This document shows, piece after piece, positions 53,754 through 62,542 of a stretch of 64,000 bases of DNA; position 1 is the stretch's first letter; each line of letters starts with the position of its first letter. The translations under genes were made by a program, and so were the position numbers. The stretch comes from Thiobaca trueperi (lineage in GTDB: Bacteria > Pseudomonadota > Gammaproteobacteria > Chromatiales > Chromatiaceae): the NCBI RefSeq assembly GCF_004342175.1, contig NZ_SMAO01000007.1, positions 159,393-223,392 on the forward strand, read 5' to 3'. The notes beneath the pieces were generated by a model. That model did not search any database and was not told the origin of the DNA. It saw only the letters and a program-made list of their open reading frames with translations.

Positions 53754-56129
53754 ATGACCATCGACTTCAAAGACTATCTCTCCTGCCTCAAATCCGACCC
53801 CGAACACGCCCATCTCCAGGCGCTGGAATCGAGCTATCACGAGGCGGCGCGGGTGATGTCGCCGCAGGGACTGGATCACTATCTCACCGGTGTCCGGGCC
53901 ATGTGCGGGCTGAACAAGGGGCCGGATCTGGTCCTGACCTATGTGCAGGAGATGCCCGGGGTGGCGAAAGAGGTCGGCGAGGACATCGTCCCCGAGATCG
54001 TGAGCGCGCTCATGAAACTGGCCTCGCATACCTCGGGCACGGTGGTGACGCTCATCATGGCCAATATGCCACTCGCCGCCAGCCGGCTCGGCGATGCGGA
54101 GGTGCTGCGCGGTTATCTCAATCTGCTCCACCTGCTTGCCGGCAAGGCGCCGCGCGGTCTGCGCCCCATGATGGAGAACATGGACGAACTGCTCTCCAAG
54201 CTGACCCTCGGCGGGCTGCGCCGCTGGGCGCTGTGGGGCGCGCAGGCCCATGCGCGCGACCTGGACGGCCAGATGGCCTATTTCGGGCTCCAGACCGAGT
54301 CCTCGCGTGCGGTGCTCCAGAAGGAACGGCGCGGCACGCTGTTCGTCGATAACCAGCGCAGGCTCAACTTCTATCTGCGTGCGCTCTGGGCGCGGGCCTT
54401 TTTCATGCGCCCGACCTCGGGCGACTATGAATCGCGTCGGGGTCTGAAACCCTTCATTGAGGATTTTCAGATCCATCTGCCGGATGCCTTCGACGCCTGG
54501 CGCGGCATCGCCGGACTGGAGATCTATCGCGCCGCCGCCGCCCATTGCGCCGCGCATCTGGTCTACACGACGCAGCCGCTCGGCGCCGAACCGCTCAGTC
54601 AGACGCAGCGGCTCTTTACCGGACTCTTCGAGGATGCGCGCATCGAGGCGCTGGCGATTCGTGATTTCCCCGGTCTGCGCAAGCTCTGGCAGCCATTCCT
54701 GACCGCGCCCCCTGCGACCGACGAAGACATTGAGCATCATCCCATGCTGGATCTGATGATGCGTCTGGCGCGTGCGCTGCTCGACCCCGATTACCGCGAC
54801 GGTCTGGCGCTGATCGATGAGTCAGCGGCTGATTTCCATCAGGCGTTCGCCGCGCGTGGCGAGGACAACCGCATCAGTCTGGAGGCCGGTCTGACCTTCT
54901 ATGAACGCGCGGTCCAGATCGCGGCGCTGCCGAGTCTGCGCATCCTGGAAAACTGGCCGATCCCCTATCGCGACGACAATCGTTATAGCTGGGCCTTCGA
55001 CGAGAATCGCTTCCTGACGCGCGGTGCCGACTATCTGCCCATTACCCACCAGCAGGTGCGGCGCAAGGTCAGTCTGATGGAGATGGTCAACGAATTGGAC
55101 TGCGAGCTGGCCGGCGACGATGCGCAGGAAATCTGGACCCTCGCCACTGAATTCTGGCTCGATCAGGAAGGCTGCACCATCAACGAACTGGAGGGCAGGG
55201 AACCGGTTTCCGATCCCTTCCATTATCAGGAATGGGACCATCAGGTACAGCTCTATCGCCCCGACTGGGCGACCGTCATCGAACGCCGTCAGGGACGCGG
55301 CGATCCCGCGCGCATGGACGCCATCCTCACCCGGCATAAGCCGGTCGCCAGTCGTATCCGTCATCTGATCGATGCGCTCCAGCCGCAGGGCATCGTGCGT
55401 CGGCGTGGCTACGAGGAAGGCGAGGAGCTGGATCTCAATGCCGCCGTCCGTGCCATGATCGACATCCGGCGCGGTGTCATGCCCGATCCGCGCATCAATA
55501 TCCGCATCGACCGCCATGTGCGCGATCTGGCGATCCTGGTGCTCATGGATCTGTCGCAGTCCACCAACGAGAAAGTCGGAGTCAGGGAAGGCGAGCCGGG
55601 CTACGCCGAGGCGCCGAGCATTCTCGATCTGACCCGCGAATCGACCGGCCTGCTGGCCTGGGCCATCGACGCCATCGGCGACAAGTTCGCCGTCCACGGT
55701 TTCGCCTCCGATGGACGGCATGACGTTCAGTATTACCGCTTCAAGGACTTCAATCAGCCCTATGACGATCAGGCCAAATCACGCCTGTCCGGCATGAAGG
55801 GCGGACTCTCGACCCGCATGGGCGCGGCGCTGCGTCACGCCGGCTGGCATCTCTCCCAGCAGCCGGCGCAGAAGCGTCTGGTGCTGCTGATCACCGACGG
55901 TGAGCCGGCGGACATCGACGAGCGCGATCCGCAGTATCTGCGTCACGACGCCAAAAAGGCGGTGGAAGATCTGCGCATGAAGGGCATCCAAACCTACTGT
56001 CTGACGCTCGATCCGCAGGCTGATCGCTATGTGGCGCGCATCTTCGGCGAAAACGGCTATTCCATTGTCGATCAGGTCCAGCGGCTGCCCGAACGTCTGC
56101 CAGCGGTCTTCGCCGCGCTGACGGGATGA
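53754..56129 (+). CDS. cbbO: RuBisCO activase adaptor CbbO (VWA domain)
   Basis: A 791-residue protein with a large N-terminal helical region and a C-terminal von Willebrand A domain: the MIDAS motif DLSQS in ILVLMDLSQSTNE, the conserved Thr in GGLSTRMGAAL and Asp in LLITDGEPADID. CbbO binds the CbbQ ring and contacts RuBisCO through the VWA domain. ATG 53754 follows GGGTGGA. Since the Fic gene separates it from cbbQ, cbbO must use its own promoter in 53640-53753. Confidence 0.94.
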   Translation: MTIDFKDYLSCLKSDPEHAHLQALESSYHEAARVMSPQGLDHYLTGVRAMCGLNKGPDLVLTYVQEMPGVAKEVGEDIVPEIVSALMKLASHTSGTVVTLIMANMPLAASRLGDAEVLRGYLNLLHLLAGKAPRGLRPMMENMDELLSKLTLGGLRRWALWGAQAHARDLDGQMAYFGLQTESSRAVLQKERRGTLFVDNQRRLNFYLRALWARAFFMRPTSGDYESRRGLKPFIEDFQIHLPDAFDAWRGIAGLEIYRAAAAHCAAHLVYTTQPLGAEPLSQTQRLFTGLFEDARIEALAIRDFPGLRKLWQPFLTAPPATDEDIEHHPMLDLMMRLARALLDPDYRDGLALIDESAADFHQAFAARGEDNRISLEAGLTFYERAVQIAALPSLRILENWPIPYRDDNRYSWAFDENRFLTRGADYLPITHQQVRRKVSLMEMVNELDCELAGDDAQEIWTLATEFWLDQEGCTINELEGREPVSDPFHYQEWDHQVQLYRPDWATVIERRQGRGDPARMDAILTRHKPVASRIRHLIDALQPQGIVRRRGYEEGEELDLNAAVRAMIDIRRGVMPDPRINIRIDRHVRDLAILVLMDLSQSTNEKVGVREGEPGYAEAPSILDLTRESTGLLAWAIDAIGDKFAVHGFASDGRHDVQYYRFKDFNQPYDDQAKSRLSGMKGGLSTRMGAALRHAGWHLSQQPAQKRLVLLITDGEPADIDERDPQYLRHDAKKAVEDLRMKGIQTYCLTLDPQADRYVARIFGENGYSIVDQVQRLPERLPAVFAALTG

Positions 56130-56141
56130 GCGGGATGGCGT

Positions 56142-56930
56142 TCAGGTCTTGATCCCCACCCCCCGGCGCAGCAGAATCAGGCTGAAGGCGCCGAGCACCA
56201 GGATGAAGATCAGGGTCATGCCGAAGGCGATGCCCAATGGAATGTCGCTGATCCCCAGCAGCCCGTAGCGAAAGGCATTGACCATATAGAGCAGTGGATT
56301 GGCCAGCGACACGCCCTGCCAGAAATCGGGCAGCAGTTCGATGGAATAGAAGACACCCCCGAGATAGGTCAGCGGCGTGAGCACAAAGGTCGGGATGATC
56401 GAGATGTCGTCAAAGCTGTTGGCATAGATGGCATTGATGAAGCCGCCAAGCGAGAAGAGCGTCGCGGTCAGGAGACACACCAGCAGCATGACGCCGAAGC
56501 TGTGGATGCGAATATCAGTAAAAAGCATGGCCACCAGCATGACCGCCGCGCCGACGACGAGTCCGCGCGCCACGCCGCCAGCGACGTAGCCGGCGAGGAT
56601 GACCCAGTTGGGCGCTGGCGAGATCAGCAATTCCTCGATGTAGCGCGAGAATTTGCTGCTGTAGAACGAGGACACCACGTTGGAATAGGAATTGGTGATG
56701 ACCCCCATCAGCACCAGTCCGGGCACGATGAAGTCCAGATAGTCGAAGCCGCCCATCGTCCCGATGCGGTCGCCGATCAGACGCCCGAAAATGACGAAAT
56801 AGAGCGTGGTCGTGATGACTGAAGGCAGGATGGTCTGCACCCAGATCCGGGTGAAACGCAGGATTTCCTTGGTGAAAATGGTCTGAAAGGTGATCCAGTA
56901 GCGTGGCCCGCTGCGCATCAGACGTTTCAC
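56142..56930 (-). CDS. ABC-2 type exporter permease (YadH-like)
   Basis: A 262-residue permease with six predicted membrane helices: RIWVQTILPSVITTTLYFVIFG, GGFDYLDFIVPGLVLMGVI, the ABC-2 signature region FSSKFSRYIEELLISPAPNW, and TPLTYLGGVFYSIELLPDFW. It pairs with the ATPase gene upstream, which it overlaps by four bases. The transported substrate is unknown; YadGH-like systems are related to lipid or drug exporters. It ends 13 bases from the cbbO stop, convergent. Confidence 0.9.
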   Translation of the reverse strand: MKRLMRSGPRYWITFQTIFTKEILRFTRIWVQTILPSVITTTLYFVIFGRLIGDRIGTMGGFDYLDFIVPGLVLMGVITNSYSNVVSSFYSSKFSRYIEELLISPAPNWVILAGYVAGGVARGLVVGAAVMLVAMLFTDIRIHSFGVMLLVCLLTATLFSLGGFINAIYANSFDDISIIPTFVLTPLTYLGGVFYSIELLPDFWQGVSLANPLLYMVNAFRYGLLGISDIPLGIAFGMTLIFILVLGAFSLILLRRGVGIKT

Positions 56931-57880
56931 GCCGCACCTCCTGCTGCGACCGCACGCCGATCAACCATCTCCAGAAACAGCCGTTCCAGGCGGTTCTGTT
57001 TGTTGCGCAGACTCAGTACCTCGATGCCGCTGTGCGAGAGCGCCGCGAAAAGTCCGTTGATGGTGTGGTCCCGATTCATTTCCACTTCCAGGGTGCAGTC
57101 GTCCAGATAGTTCAGGGTGAAACCGCTGAGTTCAGGCAGTGCGGCGGGCACCCGTCCCCTGAGATTCAGTACGAAGGTTTCGGTATGCAGCTTGCCAAGC
57201 AGATCCGCCACGCTGCTGCGCTCGGCGATCCGCCCCTGATTGATGATGGCGATCTGGCGGCAGAGACTCTCGGCCTCTTCCAGATAGTGTGTGGTGAGGA
57301 TGATGGTCGTGCCCCCGGCGTTGAGGTCGCGCAGGAATGACCACATGGAGCGGCGGATCTCGATGTCCACGCCAGCGGTCGGCTCATCCAGGATCAGGAG
57401 CCGTGGCTGATGGACGAGTGCGCGGGCGATCATCAGCCGGCGCTTGAGCCCGCCCGAGAGCTTGCGCATCTCGGTGTCGCGGCGGTCCCAGAGGTCAAGC
57501 TGCCGCAGATAACGCTCGGCGCGGACTTTGGCCTCGCGGCGCGGGATGCCGTAATAGCCGGCCTGATTCAGGACGACCTCGAACACCGGCAGAAAGAGAT
57601 TGAAGTTGAATTCCTGCGGCACCAGACCGATGCAGGATTTGACCGCCTCGGGATCGTGGTCCAGGTCGTGACCGAAGACCTCGACCTGCCCGCCGGTCTT
57701 GTTGACCAGCGAGGCGATGATGCCGATGAAGGTGGATTTGCCGGCGCCATTCGGCCCCAGCAGGGCGAAGAAATCGCCTTCTTCCACACTGAGATCAATC
57801 CCTTTGAGCGCCTGAAAACCGCCTTTGTAGGTTTTGGTGAGTTGTTGAACGGCGAGTGCGGGCATGGATGTCGATGTCAT
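56927..57880 (-). CDS. ABC-2 type exporter ATP-binding protein (YadG-like)
   Basis: A 317-residue ATPase: Walker A LLGPNGAGKSTF, signature LSGGLKRRLMIARAL, Walker B LLILDEPTAGVD, and the H loop in ILTTHYLEEAE. The last 80 residues form a regulatory tail. The start is ATG 57880, with ATG 57865 a possible alternative. Together with the overlapping permease gene it forms a two-gene transporter operon. Confidence 0.93.
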   Translation of the reverse strand: MTSTSMPALAVQQLTKTYKGGFQALKGIDLSVEEGDFFALLGPNGAGKSTFIGIIASLVNKTGGQVEVFGHDLDHDPEAVKSCIGLVPQEFNFNLFLPVFEVVLNQAGYYGIPRREAKVRAERYLRQLDLWDRRDTEMRKLSGGLKRRLMIARALVHQPRLLILDEPTAGVDIEIRRSMWSFLRDLNAGGTTIILTTHYLEEAESLCRQIAIINQGRIAERSSVADLLGKLHTETFVLNLRGRVPAALPELSGFTLNYLDDCTLEVEMNRDHTINGLFAALSHSGIEVLSLRNKQNRLERLFLEMVDRRAVAAGGAA

Positions 57881-58208
57881 GTTGAGTGCGCGCTGGGCTT
57901 TGGTCTGCGCTGGCGCCGTGAAAATGGATGGGCTTCGTTCCGCTCATCCTAACGCCTTCGGGATGCTGGTGCAGCAGTGCAGATGTTTCGAGACCGTCCC
58001 CGAGGCCATTCGTTGTCGTTGTCGGCGGCGTCGGCTTGCGAATCTTCGATTACGACAACGACGAGCGGCCTCGGGGTTTCCAGGGGGCGGCACGAATGTC
58101 GCAGTGAGGACTGATCCTGGCGCACCGGATCGCGGGATTGACGTTTACGCCGGACGGTCGAATGGGCGATGATCGCGGGCCATTTCACTTGCGGAATCCG
58201 GTTCTGGC
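57881..58208. other. Intergenic region with a palindromic repeat
   Basis: This 328-base stretch has no supported gene. It includes a TTCGTTCCGCTCATCC repeat-like stretch near 57937 and the palindrome at 58000-58074. A short minus-strand frame across it is just the repeat read as protein. Confidence 0.6.
58000..58074 (-). repeat. GTTGTC-rich palindrome, copy 1
   Basis: Outer arms CCGAGGCC (58000-58007) and GGCCTCGG (58067-58074) are exact inverses, as are inner GTTGTCGT and ACGACAAC. The loop holds TCGGCTTGCGAATC. A second copy lies at 61860-61943 in the opposite orientation, sharing the loop and a flank. Confidence 0.75.
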
Positions 58209-58682
58209 ATGCGTATTCATCTCATCAGTGTCGGGCGGCGGATGCCGGGCTGGGTCGAAGCGGGTTATGCGGAGTATGCCAAACGCCTGCCTGCCGAGTG
58301 CGCCTTGAACCTGATTGAAATCGAACCCCTGCGGCGCGGCAAATCGACCGTCGCGGCACAGGCCCGCGAGGACGAGGGGCGGCGTATCCTCAAGGCCATT
58401 CCCAAAGGAGCCGTCGCGGTTGCGCTCGACGGGGGAGGGCAGTGCTGGAGCACCGAGACCCTGGCGCAGCAGCTTACCGGCTGGCTCGCCGAGGGGCATG
58501 ACCGTGCCCTGCTGGTCGGTGGTGCGGATGGACTCGCCGCCGACTGTCTGGAGCGATCCGCGCAGCGCTGGTCGCTGTCTGCACTGACCTTTCCACATCC
58601 ACTGGTGCGGGTGATCGTCGCCGAACAGATCTACCGCGCCTGGACCCTGATTCAGGGGCACCCCTACCATCGTGGCAACTGA
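58209..58682 (+). CDS. rlmH: 23S rRNA pseudouridine-1915 N3-methyltransferase RlmH
   Basis: A 157-residue SPOUT methyltransferase: RIHLISVGRRMPGWVEAGYAEYAKRLP, RILKAIPKGAVAVALDGGG, LLVGGADGLAADCLERSAQRWSLS, TFPHPLVRVIVAEQIYRAW and HPYHRGN at the C-terminus. It methylates pseudouridine 1915 in helix 69. It overlaps maf by 11 bases; rlmH-maf-rng is a frequent gammaproteobacterial order. Confidence 0.96.
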   Translation: MRIHLISVGRRMPGWVEAGYAEYAKRLPAECALNLIEIEPLRRGKSTVAAQAREDEGRRILKAIPKGAVAVALDGGGQCWSTETLAQQLTGWLAEGHDRALLVGGADGLAADCLERSAQRWSLSALTFPHPLVRVIVAEQIYRAWTLIQGHPYHRGN

Positions 58683-59271
58683 ACATCAGATCTATCTCGC
58701 CTCCAGTTCGCCGCGCCGGAGCGAGCTGCTGACCCAGATCGGGGTGCGCTTCGCGGTCATTGCCGCCGACACCGACGAAAGCCGTCTGCCTGACGAAGCG
58801 CCCGAGGACTATGTGCGTCGGGTGGCGCTGGACAAGGCGCGGATGGCCCGGATGCGGCTGCCGACAGAGGATGCGCGACCGGTGCTGGCGGCGGATACCG
58901 CCGTCGTGCTCGATCAATGCATCCTCGGCAAGCCGGCGGATCCTGAGGATGCCGCGCGGATGCTGCGTCTGCTCGCCGGTCGCACTCATCGCGTGCTGAC
59001 CGGTGTGGCGCTGGTGCTGCCCACGCATGACTGGACGGCGATCAGCGCGAGCCGTGTGACCTTCCGCCCGATCCGCGAGGACGAGATGCAGCGTTACTGG
59101 CGCACCGGCGAGCCACTGGACAAAGCGGGCGGCTACGGCATCCAGGGCTATGGGGCGGTGTTCGTTGCCAATCTCGAAGGCAGTTATTCGGGTGTCATGG
59201 GACTGCCGCTCTTCGAGACCGCCCAATTACTGGAACGAGCGGGTATCCTCTCGATGACGACTGACAACTGA
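58672..59271 (+). CDS. maf: Maf nucleoside-triphosphate pyrophosphatase
   Basis: A 199-residue Maf protein: YLASSSPRRSELLTQIGV, VLAADTAVVLDQCILGKPAD, RTHRVLTGVAL and KAGGYGIQGYGAVFV. Maf enzymes hydrolyse dTTP, UTP and modified nucleotides. It uses GTG at 58672 inside the rlmH end; no better start fits the SSSPRR N-terminus. The rng gene follows after 16 bases. Confidence 0.93.
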   Translation: MATEHQIYLASSSPRRSELLTQIGVRFAVIAADTDESRLPDEAPEDYVRRVALDKARMARMRLPTEDARPVLAADTAVVLDQCILGKPADPEDAARMLRLLAGRTHRVLTGVALVLPTHDWTAISASRVTFRPIREDEMQRYWRTGEPLDKAGGYGIQGYGAVFVANLEGSYSGVMGLPLFETAQLLERAGILSMTTDN

Positions 59272-59287
59272 CCGAGATCCCAACCCT

Positions 59288-60742
59288 GTGAGCGAAGAAA
59301 TCCTGATCAATGTGACACCGCCCGAGACCCGGGTTGCCGTGGTCGAAAACGGCGTGGTGCAGGAGATCATCATCGAACGCGCCCAGCGTTGCGGACTGGT
59401 GGGCAATATCTACAAAGGCCGGGTATGCCGGGTGCTGCCGGGGATGCAGGCGGCCTTCGTTGACATCGGTCTGGAGCGGGCCGCCTTCCTGCATGCCTCC
59501 GATATCGTCGGTCCGCAGGGCGAACTGCGCGGCGATCAGATCCACGAACTGGTCCATGAGGGCGACCGGCTGGTGGTGCAGGTGGTCAAGGATCCGCTCG
59601 GCAGCAAGGGCGCGCGTCTGACCACCAATATCTCCATCGCCTCGCGCTATCTGGTCTGCATGCCGGCGCTGGCGAACACCGGGGTGTCGCAGAAAATCGA
59701 GGGCGAGGAGGAGCGCCGTCGTCTGCGCGAGATCCTGCAGGGCTATGTCGAGAGCCATGAAGGCGATGGCGGCTTCATTGCCCGCACGGCGGCCGAGGGA
59801 GTCGGCGAGGAGTCGCTGCTCAAGGACATGGCCTTTCTGGCCCGGCTGTGGCGGGGCATCAGGGAGCGCTGCGCTCAGGCCACTGAAATCGGCCTGGTCC
59901 ACGACGATCTGCCGCTGGTCCTGCGCGCACTGCGCGATCTGGTCACGCCGGAGGTGGAGCGCATCCGCATCGATTCGCGCGCCATGGTCGATCGGGCGCT
60001 GCACTTCGCGACCAAATATATCCCCGACATCCGTGAGCGGATCGAGTATTACCAGGGTGAACGCCCCCTGTTCGATCTCTATGGCGTCGAGGATGAAATC
60101 AGAAAGGCGCTCCAGCGCAAGGTCAGTCTCAAATCCGGCGGTCATCTGGTGATCGACCAGACCGAGGCCATGACCACCATCGATGTGAATACCGGCGCCT
60201 TCGTCGGTCACCGCAACCTCGAAGAGACCATCTTCAAGACCAACCTGGAAGCGGCCCAGGCGATCTGCCGCCAGCTCAGACTGCGCAATCTCGGCGGCAT
60301 CATCATCATCGACTTCATCGACATGAGCGAAGAGGAGCACAAGCGTCAGGTGCTGCGTGCGCTGGAGAAGGCGCTGGCGCGCGATCACGCACGCACCCAC
60401 ATCACCGAGGTCTCCTCGCTCGGTCTGGTGGAGATGACCCGCAAGCGCACCCGCGAGTCGCTGGAGCACGTCCTGTGCGAGCCCTGCCCCTGCTGCGGCG
60501 GGCGCGGTTCGATCAAGACCGCCGAAACCACCTGTTACGAGATCTTCCGCGAGATCCTGCGCGAATCGCGCCAGTTCGAGGTCGAAACCCTGCTGGTGCT
60601 GGCCTCGCAGGAAGTGATCGACCGTCTGCTCGACGAGGAATCCGCCCATCTGGCCGAGCTGGAGGAATTCATCGGCCGTCCGATCCGGCTCCAGGCCGAG
60701 TCGCTCTACACACAGGAACAGTACGACGTGGTGTTGATTTAA
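59288..60742 (+). CDS. rng: Ribonuclease G
   Basis: A 484-residue RNase E/G family protein: N-terminal S1 domain (GNIYKGRVCRVLPGMQAAFVDIG), catalytic domain with TTIDVNTGAFVG and GGIIIIDFIDM (the two metal-binding Asp), and the zinc-link CEPCPCCGGRG. RNase G trims the 5' end of 16S rRNA and degrades some mRNAs. The start is GTG 59288. The last codons, ATT-TAA, merge with AAACCGCGTCC, which matches a type B terminus, so the stop codon lies on a remnant of that repeat. Confidence 0.95.
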   Translation: MSEEILINVTPPETRVAVVENGVVQEIIIERAQRCGLVGNIYKGRVCRVLPGMQAAFVDIGLERAAFLHASDIVGPQGELRGDQIHELVHEGDRLVVQVVKDPLGSKGARLTTNISIASRYLVCMPALANTGVSQKIEGEEERRRLREILQGYVESHEGDGGFIARTAAEGVGEESLLKDMAFLARLWRGIRERCAQATEIGLVHDDLPLVLRALRDLVTPEVERIRIDSRAMVDRALHFATKYIPDIRERIEYYQGERPLFDLYGVEDEIRKALQRKVSLKSGGHLVIDQTEAMTTIDVNTGAFVGHRNLEETIFKTNLEAAQAICRQLRLRNLGGIIIIDFIDMSEEEHKRQVLRALEKALARDHARTHITEVSSLGLVEMTRKRTRESLEHVLCEPCPCCGGRGSIKTAETTCYEIFREILRESRQFEVETLLVLASQEVIDRLLDEESAHLAELEEFIGRPIRLQAESLYTQEQYDVVLI

Positions 60743-61009
60743 ACCGCGTCCGGCCATTCCCGCGCCCTGCAATACTTCCTGGTCGGCTGCGTCACTGCAT
60801 TATTCGATGACTGTGATGCCTCCAGGCCGTCATCGTGTGCTTCGCCGCGCCTGACGCCGAGCACGCGGCGCCCGGACTCATGAGGATCTGCGGTCGCCAC
60901 CCAGATACCAGATCTGGCATCCGCCGAGCATGGCTGTCAACTGGTCGCGAATGACGTCCATATCCGCTGTTTTTCTCGTTCGTCCAGGCGGCTGAATTTC
61001 AGCGCGGCA

Positions 61010-61609
61010 TCACACGTTCAGACCGCAGCTATCGAGTTGACGGCGCAGAATGGGGTCGGTTCGGTTCTTCGAGGTGGCGGCCTTCATGAAGACCACCACG
61101 CGGTCGATGTCGCGGATCACGCCGAGCAGGCGGCCATCCTCCAGGTACAGTTTGCTCAGTGACTCGAAGGCGACCTCAAGCAGATGCTCATCGACGCGCG
61201 CGATCCCGATTGCGTAGGCGATGTTGCAGGCAAGTCCGGGGTGCTGGAGATGCACCCAGCCCGCGAAGCGGCGCCACGCCTCGACCCATCCCACCCATTC
61301 GAGTGACGAGACCTCGGTGCGGCTGGTGCGCAGGAAGAGCACCAGCTTGACGAACTCCTTCTGCCAGAGCCACAGGGGGGCGCCGGTCTGCTTGCGCAGG
61401 CGTTCGATGGCGCGTCCGTGATGTTGCACACAGTGATCGCACTGGTAGTAGAGCGCCAGGGCGTAGGCGATGTACTCGCGTTCCAGCTCGCTCAGGGTGA
61501 AGGGGTCTGACTCGCCTGGCGAGCCGGTAAAGGTGTGGGCATGCAATTCGTTGAGGACGTCGTTGAAGGGTTGCCCCTGAATGGATAGACGTACTGCCTG
61601 GCCGGCCAT
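61010..61609 (-). CDS. AhpD-like (carboxymuconolactone decarboxylase-fold) protein
   Basis: A 199-residue helical protein with the AhpD-type redox motif YYQCDHCVQHHGRA (CxxC followed by HH), LSELEREYIAYALAL in front of it, and an unassigned C-terminal half. AhpD-fold proteins with CxxC usually act as alkylhydroperoxidases; an electron donor is not evident. Two hairpins and repeat sequences lie upstream. It is convergent with rng, 267 bases away. Confidence 0.75.
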   Translation of the reverse strand: MAGQAVRLSIQGQPFNDVLNELHAHTFTGSPGESDPFTLSELEREYIAYALALYYQCDHCVQHHGRAIERLRKQTGAPLWLWQKEFVKLVLFLRTSRTEVSSLEWVGWVEAWRRFAGWVHLQHPGLACNIAYAIGIARVDEHLLEVAFESLSKLYLEDGRLLGVIRDIDRVVVFMKAATSKNRTDPILRRQLDSCGLNV

Positions 61610-61859
61610 CGAAAATACTCCTGACTCGTTTGCTTAAGGCGATTCACGTGAAAAGCTGAACTTAAATCTTTAGGTTGAAATGTTGCCACTCCGTGCCTGG
61701 CAGCGGAGTGGCGGGCATGTTGGCATCATGGGCTGGATCAGTGTGCTTATCAATCGCCGGTGTTCCGTCGGGGTGCGTGTTTATTGACGGAGTTAACAGG
61801 ATTGAGAGGATTTTTAATCGTAAGGTCGAAATCCACGCCCTTTGGGCGTGGTCAAGATG

Positions 61860-61943
61860 CTGATCGTTGTTGTCGTTGTCGTTGTCGTTGTCGTAATCGT
61901 CGGCGGCTTGCGAATCATCGACAACGACAACGACAACGATCAG
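61860..61943 (+). repeat. GTTGTC-rich palindrome, copy 2
   Basis: Exact 11-base outer arms CTGATCGTTGT (61860-61870) and ACAACGATCAG (61933-61943), with several tandem GTTGTC units inside one arm and GACAAC units in the other. The loop contains TCGGCGGCTTGCGAATC as in copy 1. Similarity continues for about 30 bases on one flank (GACGGT-TTCG then TCTGCAC-GCTGC). Confidence 0.75.
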
Positions 61944-62013
61944 AGACGGTTTCGGAACCTCTGCACGGCTGCGCAGGACAGCCACTCGCGGCAGCGCCTT
62001 TTGGGGTTAACCC

Positions 62014-62042
62014 AAAGCCACCCGCAAAGCGGGTGGCTTTTT
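62014..62042 (+). terminator. Rho-independent terminator
   Basis: Perfect 12-base-pair stem AAAGCCACCCGC with its inverse around AAA, followed by TT to give a five-T run on the plus strand. No plus-strand gene is evident upstream; on the minus strand it closes the frame at 62051. Confidence 0.75.
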
Positions 62043-62050
62043 ACATCCGC

Positions 62051-62410
62051 TCATCCTGCGAATCGGGGCGCGGCCTGATCGCCGAAGCGAACGCGGGTAA
62101 TGCCCGGCATCCGGTCTCTGAGCCAGGACACGCGGGTCAGCGTCTGCGAGAGAAGGCTGTACCAGCCGCGTGGGAAGACAAAAGGCAGGCTGTTGATCTC
62201 GGCCAGATCGGGCACCCAGGCGCCGAGTGTCGGGGCCATGCGATCACGGCCAATGCCCCAGGGCATGGGCGGCGTGCGGTAATGCGGGGTCTTCCACCAG
62301 CCGCGCAGCGTCTTGCGCGAGATGTCCAGTCGGTTGTACGGATCAGGCTGTTCGCAGGTGGGATCCTGGCGCGAGATTGCCTTGCCGACAGTGCGGGAAG
62401 GATGGTACAA
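62051..62410 (-). CDS. Unrecognised protein, probably 5'-truncated
   Basis: I do not recognise this 119-codon frame. Its last 90 residues look protein-like, rich in Trp, Pro and Arg (LRGWWKTPHYRTPPMPWGIGRD, PFVFPRGWYSLLSQTL, ITRVRFGDQAAPRFAG). The only available start is TTG 62410, with no ribosome site and an in-frame TAG just upstream, and a B-A repeat pair begins 27 bases away. It may be the 3' remnant of a gene cut by the repeats. A terminator lies right after its stop. Confidence 0.4.
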   Translation of the reverse strand: MYHPSRTVGKAISRQDPTCEQPDPYNRLDISRKTLRGWWKTPHYRTPPMPWGIGRDRMAPTLGAWVPDLAEINSLPFVFPRGWYSLLSQTLTRVSWLRDRMPGITRVRFGDQAAPRFAG

Positions 62411-62436
62411 ATTCGACTAATAACTTCAATTCTCAT

Positions 62437-62522
62437 TAAACCGCGTCCAGAGCGAGATGCTGCGTTTCGAGTGAGTTCGACGTTTGGCACATCCACGACC
62501 CTTAGCCGGGACGCGGTTTAAA
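62437..62522 (+). repeat. Type B dispersed element, copy 3
   Basis: An 86-base element with perfect inverted termini TTAAACCGCG and CGCGGTTTAA. It aligns with 29614-29699 over its full length (GCGAGATGCTG, GAGTGAGTTCGA and CATCCACG blocks). A type A copy follows after a 20-base AT-rich spacer. Confidence 0.85.
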
Positions 62523-62542
62523 ATTTTATATTTTTTAATAAC

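Larger units (their letters stand above)
61610..62050. other. Intergenic region with multiple hairpins
   Basis: A 441-base region with no supported gene. It holds a 9-bp hairpin (61685-61712, GCCACTCCG), an AACAGGATTGAGAGGAT stretch related to the GACAGGATTAACAGG repeat near 61798, an 8-bp hairpin (61833-61851, CCACGCCC), the second GTTGTC palindrome (61860-61943) and a terminator (62014-62042). Confidence 0.65.

Noticed and set aside
57949..58188. Minus-strand ORF of 79 codons beside rlmH
   Set aside because: Its protein-like part is the palindromic repeat read in one frame, also seen at 61860-61943.
59195..60772. Minus-strand frame of 525 codons over rng
   Set aside because: Antisense to ribonuclease G with its S1, catalytic and zinc-link motifs; no motif of its own.
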